DNA of 41,402 bases, taken from assembly GCA_025356175.1 (NCBI GenBank), contig JANXUP010000034.1, positions 1 to 41,402 of the forward strand, written 5' to 3'. The notes under the pieces were generated by a model, which worked only from the letters and a program-made list of their open reading frames with translations, did no database searches and was not told where the DNA came from. The stretch's first letter is position 1, and each line of letters begins with the position of its first letter. Below, piece by piece: positions 23,767 through 33,375 of the stretch. The translations under genes were made by a program, and so were the position numbers. This stretch comes from Sphingomonadaceae bacterium (GTDB lineage Bacteria > Pseudomonadota > Alphaproteobacteria > Sphingomonadales > Sphingomonadaceae).

Positions 23767-26721
23767 ATGCACGTGAAATCTCGCGCCCAGCGCCTGCTCG
23801 CCTTTTTCGTTCCCGCCCTGGCCCTGCTGCTCGCCCCCGCGCTTGACGCGGCGAGCGCGGCCACCAGCAAGCGCGCTGCGGCCCCGCTCCTTGCCCCCAA
23901 CACGCCCAGCACCCCATGGCTTTACCGCGGGAGCGACATCCCGCAGGACCCCGAATGGATCTTTGGTGAGCTGCCCAACGGGGTGCGCTATGTGGTGCGC
24001 AAGAACGGCGTGCCGCCCGATCAGGTATCGATCCGTATCCACATGGACGTTGGCTCGATGTTCGAAAGCCCAAATGAAATGGGCTATTCGCACCTGCTTG
24101 AGCATTTGGTGTTCCGTCAGTCGAAATATCTCGAAAACGGCCAGGCAATTCCGGTCTGGCAGCGGCTGGGGGCAAGCTTCGGCAATGATACCAATGCGCA
24201 GACCGGGCCACTCAGCACCACCTTTCAGCTCGATCTGCCCAATGCCAACGCCCAGTCGGTCGATACCAGCTTCAAACTCCTTTCAGGCATGATGATCGCG
24301 CCGACCCTGTCGGAAGCCAACGTCCGCACCGAGGTGCCGATCGTGCTCGCCGAAAAGCGCGAGCGCGGCGGCACGGCTGAACGCGTGGTCGATCAGCAGC
24401 AAGGCACAATTTTCGCCGGGCAGAAGATGGGCTCGCGTCCGGTGATCGGCACCGAGGCGACGCTTAATGCCGCCAATCAGGGCAGCGTGCGCGCCTATCA
24501 CCAGCGCTGGTACCGCCCGGAAAACTGCGTCATCGTCGCGGTCGGCGATATTGATCCGGACGTGCTCAAGGCCGATATTGCCAAGTGGTTCGGTGACTGG
24601 AAGGGCGTCGGCCCGCGTACGCCGGAACCCGCGTTCGGCGATCCGGTCGCGCCCAAGGGTGCCAAGGGCGCCGCCCCGGTCGGCGCGACCAAGGTCATCG
24701 TCGAGCCCAGCCTGCCGCGCCAGATCGTCTATGGCGTGCTGCGCCCGTGGCGGCCGGTCCACGATACGATCGTCTACAACCAGGGGATCATGGTGGATTC
24801 GCTGGCGCAGGCGATCATCAACCGCCGGCTGGAGGCCCGCGCCCGCGGCGGCGGCAGCTTCCTTTCGGCGCAGGTCAGCCAGGAAAAGACCATGCGCTCG
24901 GCCGACGTGACTTATGTCGCGATCACCCCGCTCGGGCCCGACTGGAAAAGCGCGCTCAAGGATACCCGCGCAGTGATCGCCGATGCGATGACCCGGCCGC
25001 CAACACCGGCCGAGATTGACCGTGAGGCCAAGGAATTCGGCGTCGCCTTTGAAAGTTCGGTTGAACAACGCCGCCTGCTGCCGGGCTCGAAGCTGGCGGA
25101 TGACATGGTCGCCGCGCTCGATATCCGCGAGACAATCGCGTCCCCCGAAACCGTGCTCGACATCTTCAAGCGTTCGAAGTCGATGTTCACCCCGGCCAAT
25201 GTGCTGGCGCACACCCGGCGGCTGTTCAGCGGCACGGTGACGCGCGGGATCTATGTCACCCCCGATGCCAAGGAAGCGACCGGCAGGGGGCTTGCGCTGG
25301 CGCTGGGCGGCACGGTGGCCGCTAACGGCAATTCGCGGGTTGATGCCAAGGCAATCGACTTCGCCTCGCTCCCGTCGATCGGCGCGCCGCAACAGCCCAT
25401 CGCGACCAAGCCCACCGGCTTGCTTGAGATCGAGCAGCTCGATTTCGCCAACGGGGTCAAGGTCCTGCTGTGGCCGACCGACAACGAGCCGGGCCGGGTA
25501 ACGCTGAAGGTCCGCTTCGGCGCAGGCTGGCGCGCGTTCAACGCGCAGACCGCGCCTTATTCCACGCTGGGCAACCTGGCGCTGGTCGGCTCCGGCGAAG
25601 GCAGTCTTGGCCAAGAGGAACTCGACAAGTTGACGACGGGCCGCAAGATGGGCTTCGATTTCAAGACCGACGATGGCGCCTTCACCTTTTCGGCCGATAC
25701 CCGCGCTGCCGATCTTGACGACCAGCTTTACCTGCTGGCCGACAAGTTCGCCTCGCCGCGGTGGGATGCCAATCCGGTGCTGCGCGCGCAGGCCGCCGCG
25801 CGGATCAACTACCAGAGCTTCGCGACCAGTCCGCAAGGGGTCGTCCAGCGCGATCTGAAGTTCTACCAGCGCGGCAAGGACCCGGTCTTCGCGACCCCGA
25901 CGCCAGAGCAGATTTCGGCCACCACGCCCGACGGGTTCCGCAGTGTCTGGGCGCCGATCCTGGCGCAGGGGCCGATCGAGATCCAGCTGTTCGGCGATTT
26001 CAAACGCGATGCGGCAATTGCGGCGCTGGCCAAGACCTTCGGGGCGCTGCCGCCGCGCGGCAATCTGCCCACGACGACCGCGCCGGCCACGGCAAAGACG
26101 CTTGCGCCCTCGGCCGGGCCGGTGGTGCTCTATCACAAGGGCGACCAGAACCAGGCCGCGGCGCTGATGGCCTGGCCAACCGGTGGCGGGGTCTCGGGCA
26201 TTCAGGAGAGCCGCCAGCTCGAAATCCTCACCCAGATCATCCAGAACCGCATCCTCGATGCCATGCGCGAGAAGCTGGGCGAGAGCTATTCGCCGCAGGT
26301 CGCCAATGACTGGCCGATCGACCTCGATAGCGGCGGCACGATCTTTGCGCTGTCGCAGATGCAGCCCAAGGCGGTGCCCGAATTCTTCGCCGCAGCCGAC
26401 AAGATTGCGGGCGACCTGGCCACCACCCCGGTAACGCAGGACGAGCTGGACCGGGTGATCGAACCCTTGAAGCAACAGCTGACCCGTGCTTCCACCAGCA
26501 GCGCCTTCTTCATGTATCTGCTCGAAGGCGCGACGATCGATCCGCGGCGTTTTTCAACCGTACGCGGCATGATGGCCGACTATACCGAGACCACCCCGGC
26601 GGCGATGCAGGCACTGGCGAAGAAGTACCTGACCCCGGGCAGCAGCTGGCGGCTGGTGATCCTGCCCGAGGGCCAGACGCTGAGCTCGGTCATGCCGGCG
26701 GCGAAAGCGGGCGGGCGGTAA
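23767..26721 (+). CDS. M16-family zinc metallopeptidase, two-domain, exported
   Basis: 984 aa from the ATG at 23767, chosen because it opens a signal peptide (MHVKSRAQRLLAFFVPALALLL); the ATG at 23743 adds eight odd residues. The inverted zinc motif HLLEH lies at 109-113, with the third ligand Glu in the RTEVPIVLAEKRERG region. The N-terminal active half is followed by M16_C, then a second, inactive pair of M16 domains from about 535. The C-terminal half has GESYSPQV, the usual Arg/Tyr-type substrate-contact region. Pitrilysin-like enzymes degrade peptides in a closed chamber. Export suggests it clears peptides in the periplasm. Single-gene unit. Confidence 0.92.
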   Translation: MHVKSRAQRLLAFFVPALALLLAPALDAASAATSKRAAAPLLAPNTPSTPWLYRGSDIPQDPEWIFGELPNGVRYVVRKNGVPPDQVSIRIHMDVGSMFESPNEMGYSHLLEHLVFRQSKYLENGQAIPVWQRLGASFGNDTNAQTGPLSTTFQLDLPNANAQSVDTSFKLLSGMMIAPTLSEANVRTEVPIVLAEKRERGGTAERVVDQQQGTIFAGQKMGSRPVIGTEATLNAANQGSVRAYHQRWYRPENCVIVAVGDIDPDVLKADIAKWFGDWKGVGPRTPEPAFGDPVAPKGAKGAAPVGATKVIVEPSLPRQIVYGVLRPWRPVHDTIVYNQGIMVDSLAQAIINRRLEARARGGGSFLSAQVSQEKTMRSADVTYVAITPLGPDWKSALKDTRAVIADAMTRPPTPAEIDREAKEFGVAFESSVEQRRLLPGSKLADDMVAALDIRETIASPETVLDIFKRSKSMFTPANVLAHTRRLFSGTVTRGIYVTPDAKEATGRGLALALGGTVAANGNSRVDAKAIDFASLPSIGAPQQPIATKPTGLLEIEQLDFANGVKVLLWPTDNEPGRVTLKVRFGAGWRAFNAQTAPYSTLGNLALVGSGEGSLGQEELDKLTTGRKMGFDFKTDDGAFTFSADTRAADLDDQLYLLADKFASPRWDANPVLRAQAAARINYQSFATSPQGVVQRDLKFYQRGKDPVFATPTPEQISATTPDGFRSVWAPILAQGPIEIQLFGDFKRDAAIAALAKTFGALPPRGNLPTTTAPATAKTLAPSAGPVVLYHKGDQNQAAALMAWPTGGGVSGIQESRQLEILTQIIQNRILDAMREKLGESYSPQVANDWPIDLDSGGTIFALSQMQPKAVPEFFAAADKIAGDLATTPVTQDELDRVIEPLKQQLTRASTSSAFFMYLLEGATIDPRRFSTVRGMMADYTETTPAAMQALAKKYLTPGSSWRLVILPEGQTLSSVMPAAKAGGR

Positions 26722-26774
26722 CACCGCCTGCGCGAAACAAAATTGCGCGAGCGAGCCCGCGCGCTTTGCATGTT

Positions 26775-26803
26775 TTGCAATCGCCTGCGCTTGGGGCTAT
26801 GGG
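26775..26803 (+). promoter_or_regulatory. Candidate promoter of DAHP synthase gene
   Basis: TTGCAA, a 17-nt spacer and TATGGG lie in the 111-bp gap after the protease gene. A start about 7 nt downstream gives a leader of about 22 nt to the GTG, containing the CCGGAG ribosome site. Confidence 0.45.
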
Positions 26804-26832
26804 CGCGCTTTCGATTCACCGGAGCACTTGAC

Positions 26833-28206
26833 GTGGCGCAGAACTGGACCCCGATTAGCTGGCAGGACAAGGAAGTCCGGCACCTGCCGAGCTATCCCGA
26901 TGCTCCCGCGCTCGATCGGGTTCTGGGCACGATTGGCAACTTTCCCCCGCTGGTCTTCGCTGGCGAAGCGCGCGCGCTCAAGGCCGATCTGGCGCAAGTA
27001 GCTGCAGGCAATGGCTTCCTGCTGCAGGGCGGGGACTGCGCTGAAAGCTTCGCCGAATTTCACCCCAACAACATCCGCGATACCTTCCGCGTGCTGCTGC
27101 AGATGGCGGTGGTGCTGACTTTCGCCAGCAAGCAGCCAGTGATCAAGGTCGGGCGCATGGCCGGGCAATTCGCCAAGCCGCGCTCGTCGCCGGTTGAGAC
27201 GATCGACGGCGTCGAGCTGCCTAGCTACCTGGGTGACAACATCAACGGGATCGAGTTCACCCCCGAAGCCCGCATCCCCGATCCGCAACGACTGCTCCAG
27301 GCCTATTCGCAAAGCGCCGCGACGCTCAACCTGCTGCGCGCGTTCTCAACCGGCGGCTATGCCAATCTGCGCCAGGTCCACCAATGGACGCTCGATTTCA
27401 TGGGGCGCAGTCCGTGGGCCGACAAGTTCGCGCAGATGGCTGACCGGATCGGCGAGGCGATGGATTTCATGGCCGCCTGCGGGATCGATCCGCAGACCGT
27501 GCCGCAACTCCAGGGCACCAGCTTCTACACCAGCCACGAGGCGCTGCATCTCAAGTACGAAGAGGCGATGACCAGGCAGGATTCGCTGACCGGCGACTGG
27601 TACGATACCAGCGCGCACATGCTGTGGATCGGCGACCGGACCCGCTTCGAAGGATCGGCGCATGTCGAATTCCTGCGCGGGGTCGGCAATCCGCTCGGCT
27701 TCAAGTGCGGGCCGAGCCTCTCGCCCGACGAACTGCTGCGCCAACTCGACGTGCTAAACCCGGGCCGCGAGGCAGGACGGATCACGCTGATCAGCCGCTT
27801 CGGCGATGACAAGGTCGAGGCCGGGCTGCCCGCCCTCGTTCGCGCGGTGAAGCGCGAAGGGCATCCGGTGGTGTGGTCCTGCGATCCGATGCACGGCAAC
27901 GTGATCAAGGCCAATTCGGGCTACAAGACCCGGCCATTCGACCGCATCTTGAACGAAGTCCGCGGGTTCTTCGCGGTGCACCGCGCCGAGGGCACTCATG
28001 CCGGCGGCATCCATATCGAAATGACCGGGCAAGACGTGACCGAATGCATGGGCGGGGCGGTGGCGATCAGTTCGGAAAGCCTCGCCGATCGCTATCACAC
28101 GCATTGCGACCCGCGGCTCAACGCGGCGCAGTCGATCGAGCTCGCGTTTTTGCTGGCCGACATGCTCAACCAGGAAGCGGTGGACCGCGCGCAACGCGCA
28201 GCCTGA
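26833..28206 (+). CDS. Class II 3-deoxy-7-phosphoheptulonate (DAHP) synthase
   Basis: 457 aa from the GTG at 26833 ([15 protein letters not shown]), with GGAG 9 nt upstream; the track ORF adds 30 unlikely residues. It condenses phosphoenolpyruvate and erythrose-4-phosphate in the first step of the shikimate pathway. Class II hallmarks are [33 protein letters not shown], the [13 protein letters not shown] block and [13 protein letters not shown]; the length equals plant-type enzymes. No leader peptide rich in aromatic residues was seen, so control is probably allosteric. It is flanked by its own promoter and a GC hairpin after the stop. Confidence 0.95.
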   Translation: MAQNWTPISWQDKEVRHLPSYPDAPALDRVLGTIGNFPPLVFAGEARALKADLAQVAAGNGFLLQGGDCAESFAEFHPNNIRDTFRVLLQMAVVLTFASKQPVIKVGRMAGQFAKPRSSPVETIDGVELPSYLGDNINGIEFTPEARIPDPQRLLQAYSQSAATLNLLRAFSTGGYANLRQVHQWTLDFMGRSPWADKFAQMADRIGEAMDFMAACGIDPQTVPQLQGTSFYTSHEALHLKYEEAMTRQDSLTGDWYDTSAHMLWIGDRTRFEGSAHVEFLRGVGNPLGFKCGPSLSPDELLRQLDVLNPGREAGRITLISRFGDDKVEAGLPALVRAVKREGHPVVWSCDPMHGNVIKANSGYKTRPFDRILNEVRGFFAVHRAEGTHAGGIHIEMTGQDVTECMGGAVAISSESLADRYHTHCDPRLNAAQSIELAFLLADMLNQEAVDRAQRAA

Positions 28207-28275
28207 CGTAATATTCTAACCGTTCGTCGCGGTATTTTTGCCATAGTCGCGTACTAATCGTGCAGTGCACCATGG

Positions 28276-28289
28276 CGCGGCTTGCCGCG
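28276..28289. terminator. Small GC hairpin after DAHP synthase gene
   Basis: CGCGG-cttg-CCGCG (extendable to 6 bp with a 2-nt loop) lies 70 bp past the DAHP synthase stop, upstream of the receptor gene. No T run. Weak evidence. Confidence 0.25.
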
Positions 28290-28309
28290 GCTCGGCGGGC
28301 TGGTAACAC

Positions 28310-28337
28310 TTGGGATGCTTGTGGATCGGCCTATCAA
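28310..28337 (+). promoter_or_regulatory. Candidate promoter of TonB-dependent receptor gene
   Basis: TTGGGA, a 16-nt spacer and TATCAA precede the ATG at 28376, which has AAGGGG about 8 nt upstream. No Fur-box-like dyad was recognised beside it. Confidence 0.38.
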
Positions 28338-28375
28338 CGGCGACGGCAAGTCAGGGTAACCAAGGGGTAAACTAT

Positions 28376-31270
28376 ATGAAAGTATTCGCACGTCAACTTC
28401 TTGCCGGGGCGGCAATTGGTGTTGTCACCGCGATGTCGGCAACTGCCGCCAATGCGCAGTCGACTTCGCCTGATGCAGCGGCTTCCAGCGATGCACCCGC
28501 CAGCGAAATCATTGTCACGGGTTCGCGCATCCGTCGCGATCCGTTGAACGATCCATCGCCGGTGGTGCGCCTTGATAGCGAGACGATTGCCCAGACCGGG
28601 CTTACCTCGGTAGCTGACGTGCTGCAGCGCCTGCCGGGTTCGGCCGGCGGCCTCAACACCCGCTTCAACAACAGCGGCAACCTTGGCAACCCGCCAGATG
28701 GCGGCGGCGTTGGCGCCGGTTCGTCGACGATTGATTTGCGCTACCTTGGCGCCAAGCGCACGCTCGTGCTGGTCGATGGCCTGCGGTACGTCAGCGGCGC
28801 TTCGGCCAGCGGCATTCCCAATGCGGTCGACCTGAACTCGCTGCCCGATGGCATGGTGGACCGGATCGAAGTGCTCCAGTCGGGCGCTTCGCCGCTTTAC
28901 GGTTCGGACGCCATTGCCGGCGTGGTCAACATCATCACCAACAAGACCCAGCGCGGCTTTCGCGGTTCGGTCCAGATGGGCGAATACCTTGGCAAGGGCG
29001 ACGGCAAGACCGGTGCGTATCAGCTGAGCTACGGCGCCGGCAGCGACCAGATCCACGTTGTGGCCGGGGTCAGCTATGTCGGCTCGGGCTCGGTCAGCGC
29101 GCGTGACCGCGATATTTCGCAGTTCCCCAATCCGGGCCAGACTTCGTGCTCGGATCCGATCGGCGGTTGCTCCAGCGCAACCCCTCTGGGCCGGTTCCTG
29201 GTCCTTGGCCGCAACCTGACGCTCAAGGCACCGGTGGTCGGGCGTACGCCGGTTTACGATCCGACCCTGGTAGGCGGCGACTACAAGAACTTCACCTCGG
29301 CCGACCGCTTTAATTTCGCGCCGTACAACTACTTCCAGACCCCGAACCAGCGTTACGGCGGCTTCGTCAACACGCGGGTGGAAGTCAGCGACGCGCTGAA
29401 CCTCTCGGTGAAGATGGTCTACAACCACCGCCACTCGCAGAACCAGGCAGCCTTCCTGCCGCTGTTCGTGGGCCCTGATGCCGGTAACGGCAACCTGCTC
29501 GATACGGTCTCGATCGATGCGACCAACCCCTACAACCCGTTCGGCGTGACGCTACAGTCCGGCCTCAATTCCAACGGGACCCCCAACGGACAGGCAGCCA
29601 ACTACAGCTTCATCGCCCGCCGTCTGGTCGAAGCCGGGCAGCGCACCTACACGCAGGACGTTGATACGCTGACGCTGAGCGCCACGCTTGACGGCAAGTT
29701 CCAGCTGTTCGGCCATGACTGGTACTGGGATGCCAACGCGGTGATCGGCCATAACGATGCCAAGCAGTTGTTCACCGGCAACGTCAACGCCGCCAAGCTG
29801 CAGCAGGCGCTGGGTCCGGTTGCTTTGTGCACCGGCTCGTGCGTGCCGTTCAACATCTTCGGCGGCCTGGGTTCGGTTACCCCGGCGATGCTGGCTTTCG
29901 TCGGCTTTGACGAATACGACCGGTCGTCTCAGCGGTTGTCGGACTTCGAAGCCAACCTGACCGGTACGCTGTTCGAACTGCCGGCCGGTCCGGTCGGTGT
30001 CGCGCTCGGCTTCGAGCATCGCTACCAGTTCGGTTCGTTCACTCCGGATCCGATCATCCAGGCCGGGCTCGGCGCGGATATCCCGGCGCAGGCGGCCAGC
30101 GGCAGCTTCAAGGTGGACGAATTCTACGGCGAAATCCGGGTTCCGCTGCTGAAGGACACCCCGTTCTTCAACATGCTCGAACTGTCGGGAGCGGCGCGTT
30201 ATTCGAAGTATTCCACCTTCGGCGGCAATACCTCGCTGACCGGCGGCGTGCAGTGGAAGCCGGCGGCTGACCTGCTGCTGCGCGGATCCTATGCGCAAAG
30301 CTTCCGCGCACCTTCGATCGGCGAACTGTACGGCGCGCAGTCGCGCTTCGACCAGCCGCTGTCCGATCCGTGCACCAGCGCTGCGGGCGGCTTGTTCCCC
30401 ACCAATGCAACGGTCAAGACCAACTGCATCGCCAACGGCGTGCCGTCGAACGGCAGCTATGTCGAACCGCAGGGCGGCCAGCTGCCAGTCCTGACCGGCG
30501 GCAACCCGAACCTGAAGCCGGAAACCGCGCGGACCATCCTGGTCGGCGGGGTTTACAGCCCGGCCTGGGCTCGTGGCGGGGCGCTCAGCAACTTCAGCGT
30601 GACGGTCGATTACTTCGACATCAAGTTGAAGGGTGCGATCAGCTCGATCGGGGCCGACGTGCTGCTCAGCCGCTGTGCGCTGACTGGTGATCCGCTGAGT
30701 TGCGCGGCAATCGTGCGTACGCCGTCGGGCTTCATCTCGTCGATCAACGGGGTGCTGCTCAACACTGGTACGATCCGCAGCCGCGGGCTCGATGCAGCGG
30801 TCAACCTGCGCACCGGTGCGCCCGGTGGCAGCCAGCTGGGCTTGACGCTCGCCACCAACTTCCTCTTCCAGTATGACGAAGGGGTTCCGGCGACCAACGG
30901 CACGACCACGACCAGCTATCTCGGCTTCGAACGCGGTAGCCCCGATCAGGCCTATCCGAAGTTCAAGGCCACCGGCACGGTCGACTGGACCATCGGCCCG
31001 GTCAAGGCGCTGGTAACCGGCCGCTATATCGGCCCGGTGACCGAGATCCAGAACACGACCAAGAACCTCAATTCGCGGTTCTACACCGACTTCCAGCTGC
31101 AGATCTCGCCGGGCATGTTCGATCGGCGGCTGACCTTCACGGTCGGAATGAACAACGCGTTCGACGTCGATCCACCGGCCTGCTTCAGCTGCAGCCTGAA
31201 CAACTACGATCCCACGACTTACGATGTGCCGGGCCGCTTCGGCTACGTCCGCGTCTCGTACAAGATGTGA
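28376..31270 (+). CDS. TonB-dependent outer-membrane receptor
   Basis: 964 aa from the ATG at 28376; the track start at a TTG 22 codons earlier is unlikely. Signal peptide: [30 protein letters not shown] TonB-box-like EIIVTGSRI follows, then the plug domain (about 50-185: [49 protein letters not shown]) and a 22-strand barrel ending in GYVRVSYKM. The family imports siderophores, B12, sugars or peptides across the outer membrane using TonB. The substrate is not evident; the plug [13 protein letters not shown] type and many Gly/Asn loops are common in the very large sphingomonad receptor families. No transporter or sigma/anti-sigma pair is adjacent. A strong terminator follows. Confidence 0.93.
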   Translation: MKVFARQLLAGAAIGVVTAMSATAANAQSTSPDAAASSDAPASEIIVTGSRIRRDPLNDPSPVVRLDSETIAQTGLTSVADVLQRLPGSAGGLNTRFNNSGNLGNPPDGGGVGAGSSTIDLRYLGAKRTLVLVDGLRYVSGASASGIPNAVDLNSLPDGMVDRIEVLQSGASPLYGSDAIAGVVNIITNKTQRGFRGSVQMGEYLGKGDGKTGAYQLSYGAGSDQIHVVAGVSYVGSGSVSARDRDISQFPNPGQTSCSDPIGGCSSATPLGRFLVLGRNLTLKAPVVGRTPVYDPTLVGGDYKNFTSADRFNFAPYNYFQTPNQRYGGFVNTRVEVSDALNLSVKMVYNHRHSQNQAAFLPLFVGPDAGNGNLLDTVSIDATNPYNPFGVTLQSGLNSNGTPNGQAANYSFIARRLVEAGQRTYTQDVDTLTLSATLDGKFQLFGHDWYWDANAVIGHNDAKQLFTGNVNAAKLQQALGPVALCTGSCVPFNIFGGLGSVTPAMLAFVGFDEYDRSSQRLSDFEANLTGTLFELPAGPVGVALGFEHRYQFGSFTPDPIIQAGLGADIPAQAASGSFKVDEFYGEIRVPLLKDTPFFNMLELSGAARYSKYSTFGGNTSLTGGVQWKPAADLLLRGSYAQSFRAPSIGELYGAQSRFDQPLSDPCTSAAGGLFPTNATVKTNCIANGVPSNGSYVEPQGGQLPVLTGGNPNLKPETARTILVGGVYSPAWARGGALSNFSVTVDYFDIKLKGAISSIGADVLLSRCALTGDPLSCAAIVRTPSGFISSINGVLLNTGTIRSRGLDAAVNLRTGAPGGSQLGLTLATNFLFQYDEGVPATNGTTTTSYLGFERGSPDQAYPKFKATGTVDWTIGPVKALVTGRYIGPVTEIQNTTKNLNSRFYTDFQLQISPGMFDRRLTFTVGMNNAFDVDPPACFSCSLNNYDPTTYDVPGRFGYVRVSYKM

Positions 31271-31297
31271 TTTTGCAGTGCCCTTTGGGGTGATGGG

Positions 31298-31327
31298 AAG
31301 GGGCGGCCTTGGCCGCCCCTTCTTTTT
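31298..31327 (+). terminator. Rho-independent terminator of the receptor gene
   Basis: AAGGGGCGGC, loop CTTG, GCCGCCCCTT is a perfect 10-bp stem followed by CTTTTT, 27 bp after the receptor stop. Textbook intrinsic terminator. Confidence 0.9.
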
Positions 31328-31366
31328 GCGGCAGGAGGGCGGCATGAACAGCAACAGCCCAGCCCG

Positions 31367-32038
31367 ATGATCGCCCGCGAACTGCTCGGCACCGCACAAG
31401 TCCCCGATGGCGAAGAGTTGAAGCTCTACCGCCACGACCGCGATTTCATGATCGTGCTGGGCTACAATGAACTGATGAGCACGCGCATGCGCACGTCCGA
31501 GGAAGCGCTTGCGACGATGACGATCGAGCGGCTCGTAGGGGTGCGCGATCCGCACTTGCTGGTCGGCGGCTATGGCATGGGCTTCACCCTGCGCGCGGCT
31601 CTGGCCAAGGTTGAGGGCAATGCCCGCATCACCGTCGCCGAACTGGTCCCCGAGATCATCGAATGGGCGCGGGGCCCGATGGCCGAGCTGACCGCCGGCT
31701 GCCTCGACGATCCGCGCGTGCGGCTCGTGCGCGGCGATGTCGCCGAGGCGATCCTGCTCGCGCCCGAACTGCTCGACGCGATCCTGCTCGATGTCGACAA
31801 CGGCCCCGATGGCCTGGTCCGCGCCGACAACAAGCGGCTCTATTCGAAGGCCGGGCTGCACAATGCGCGGAAAGCGCTGCGCTCCGGCGGGATCCTCGCC
31901 GTGTGGTCAGCGGACAAGGACCCCAAGTTCCGCCGCCGGATGGAAGAGTGCCACTTCGAAGTCGAAGAAGTCGAAGTAAGAGCGCGCGCCAACGGCAAGG
32001 GTCCGCGCCATGTGATCTGGTTTGGGCGGACGGAATAA
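31367..32038 (+). CDS. Spermidine-synthase-like methyltransferase-fold protein
   Basis: 223 aa, ATG at 31367, soluble. A small N-terminal beta region (LKLYRHDRDFMIVLGYNELM) leads into a Rossmann fold with nucleotide-binding loop GGYGMGFTL, acidic ribose contact VAELVPEIIEWA, RGDVAEAI and the DAILLDVDNGPDGLV strand. This is the aminopropyltransferase (SpeE-like) layout. The usual acidic catalytic and polyamine-binding Asp/Tyr cluster is replaced here by DVDNGPD, which suggests that it may not make spermidine. It begins 39 bp after the receptor's terminator and so has its own or a read-through promoter. Fold good, substrate unknown. Confidence 0.75.
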   Translation: MIARELLGTAQVPDGEELKLYRHDRDFMIVLGYNELMSTRMRTSEEALATMTIERLVGVRDPHLLVGGYGMGFTLRAALAKVEGNARITVAELVPEIIEWARGPMAELTAGCLDDPRVRLVRGDVAEAILLAPELLDAILLDVDNGPDGLVRADNKRLYSKAGLHNARKALRSGGILAVWSADKDPKFRRRMEECHFEVEEVEVRARANGKGPRHVIWFGRTE

Positions 32039-32061
32039 TACAGCAAACCACTGAAGGTATG

Positions 32062-32161
32062 ATCCGTTCGCGGTGAGGAGGGCCAAAGGCCCGTCTCGAA
32101 CCGCAGACCCCGCGCGCGGTCCTTCGAGACGCGGCAAAGCCGCTCCTCAGGACGAACGGAT
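32062..32161. repeat. REP/BIME-like palindromic repeat, copy 1
   Basis: A 100-bp imperfect inverted repeat starts ATCCGTTCG and ends CGAACGGAT. Each arm carries GAGGAG, a small internal hairpin and CGTCTCGAA. In the left arm the hairpin is GGCC-aaa-GGCC, and in the right arm (complement) CGGC-ttt-GCCG, so stem bases differ but pairing is kept. This is the layout of bacterial interspersed palindromic elements. Confidence 0.7.
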
Positions 32162-32193
32162 GTTGGAATCGCGGCGATTGTACCATCCCCAAT

Positions 32194-32288
32194 ATCCGTT
32201 CGCCCTGCGGAGGCGAAGCCATCCCGAAGGGTCCGGAGCTGCGCGCCGTCCGTCGAGATGCGGCGCAGCCGCTGCTCAGGACGAACGG
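32194..32288. repeat. REP/BIME-like palindromic repeat, copy 2
   Basis: A second, more diverged copy of the element at 32062-32161, again bounded by ATCCGTTCG and CGAACGG. Its right arm (complement) reads CCTGAGCAGCGGC and ATCTCGACGGA; its left arm has CCTGCGGAGGCGAAGCC. The two copies are 32 bp apart and fill most of the 278-bp gap between convergent genes. Just beyond lies a CGAACGTTCG palindrome (32305-32314). Confidence 0.65.
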
Positions 32289-32316
32289 GCTTGATTCAGG
32301 TGTTCGAACGTTCGTT

Positions 32317-33291
32317 CTAAGGCAGCAACAGCGTCGACCCCGTGGTTTTTCGGGCCTCCAGGTCGCGGTGGGCCTGCGCGGCATCCTGCAGCGGATAGGT
32401 CTGGCCCACGTTCACGGTCAGCTTGCCGCTTCCGACCATCTGCCACAGCTTGGCCGCGCCGGCCGAGGCCTCGGCGGGTTCGCGGTAGTAGTCGAACAGG
32501 GTCATGCGGGTGACCCAGAGCGAGCCGTTCTGGGCGAGCACGCTCATGTTGACCCCGGTGACCGGGCCGCTGGCGTTGCCAAATGAGACGATCTTGCCGC
32601 GCCGCCGGACCGATTTGAGCGTGGCTTCCCACATTGCCGCGCCGACCCCGTCATAGCTGACCGCGACGCCGTCGCCGCTGGTCAGCTCGCGGACCTTGGC
32701 GGCCAATTCGCTGTCTCCGGAGAGCAATACGGTTTCGGCCCCAGCCTCTCGGGCGAGCGCCATTTTCTCCTCGCTGCCGACGGTGCCGATCACCCGCACT
32801 CCGCGCGCCTTGAGCCACTGCACCAACAGTTGTCCGACCCCGCCAGCGGCCGCCGGGACCAGCGCCCATTCGCCTGCGTCCAGCGGCGCGCAGCGTTCGG
32901 TCAAGGCCTCGACCGTCGCGCCTTTCAGAAACACAGCGGCAGCAGTGCGGCTGTCGATCCCTTCGGGCAGCGGGAAGTACTGCATGGCGGGGGCGATCCG
33001 CGCGCTGGCATAGGCGCCGAGCGCACCGAAGGTTACTGCGCGCTGGCCGGGCTTGAGGTGCGTGACCCCGTCACCGACCGCCTCGACCACACCGGCGGCT
33101 TCCATGCCGAGCCCGGTGGGCATCGCCGCGGGATAAAGCCCGGTGCGGAAATAGGTGTCGATGTAATTGAGCCCGACCGCCTCGTGCCGGATCAGAATCT
33201 CGCCCGGGCCGGGGGCGGGGAGGTCGACCTCTTGCCACTGGATTACCTCGGGTCCGCCGGTCTGCTCAATGAAGGCTTGGGTCGCGCGCAT
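32317..33291 (-). CDS. Quinone oxidoreductase (zeta-crystallin-like, zinc-free MDR)
   Basis: 324 aa, ATG at 33291. Medium-chain dehydrogenase fold without zinc ligands. The N-terminal GroES-like part contains EAVGLNYIDTYFRTGLYP, typical of Qor, and the NADPH-binding Rossmann motif is AAAGGVGQLLVQWLKARGV (about 145-163), followed by SYDGVG. It should reduce quinones or other activated carbonyls with NADPH in the cytoplasm, limiting redox cycling. It is divergent from the ester hydrolase gene across 84 bp and convergent with the repeats at 32062-32288. Confidence 0.92.
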   Translation of the reverse strand: MRATQAFIEQTGGPEVIQWQEVDLPAPGPGEILIRHEAVGLNYIDTYFRTGLYPAAMPTGLGMEAAGVVEAVGDGVTHLKPGQRAVTFGALGAYASARIAPAMQYFPLPEGIDSRTAAAVFLKGATVEALTERCAPLDAGEWALVPAAAGGVGQLLVQWLKARGVRVIGTVGSEEKMALAREAGAETVLLSGDSELAAKVRELTSGDGVAVSYDGVGAAMWEATLKSVRRRGKIVSFGNASGPVTGVNMSVLAQNGSLWVTRMTLFDYYREPAEASAGAAKLWQMVGSGKLTVNVGQTYPLQDAAQAHRDLEARKTTGSTLLLP

Positions 33292-33375
33292 GGGAAACTC
33301 CTTTGCAGTCCAGTCTACCTCTTTGCACGCGCAACAAAAGTGCTAGCCTGCGAAAAATTCAAACGGGGTACTTCA

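Noticed and set aside
24283-26475. 730-aa minus-strand ORF
   Set aside because: Full antisense shadow of the M16 protease; no recognisable motif.
29552-31861. 769-aa minus-strand ORF
   Set aside because: Shadow of the TonB-dependent receptor and the next gene; it also crosses the strong terminator at 31298-31327.
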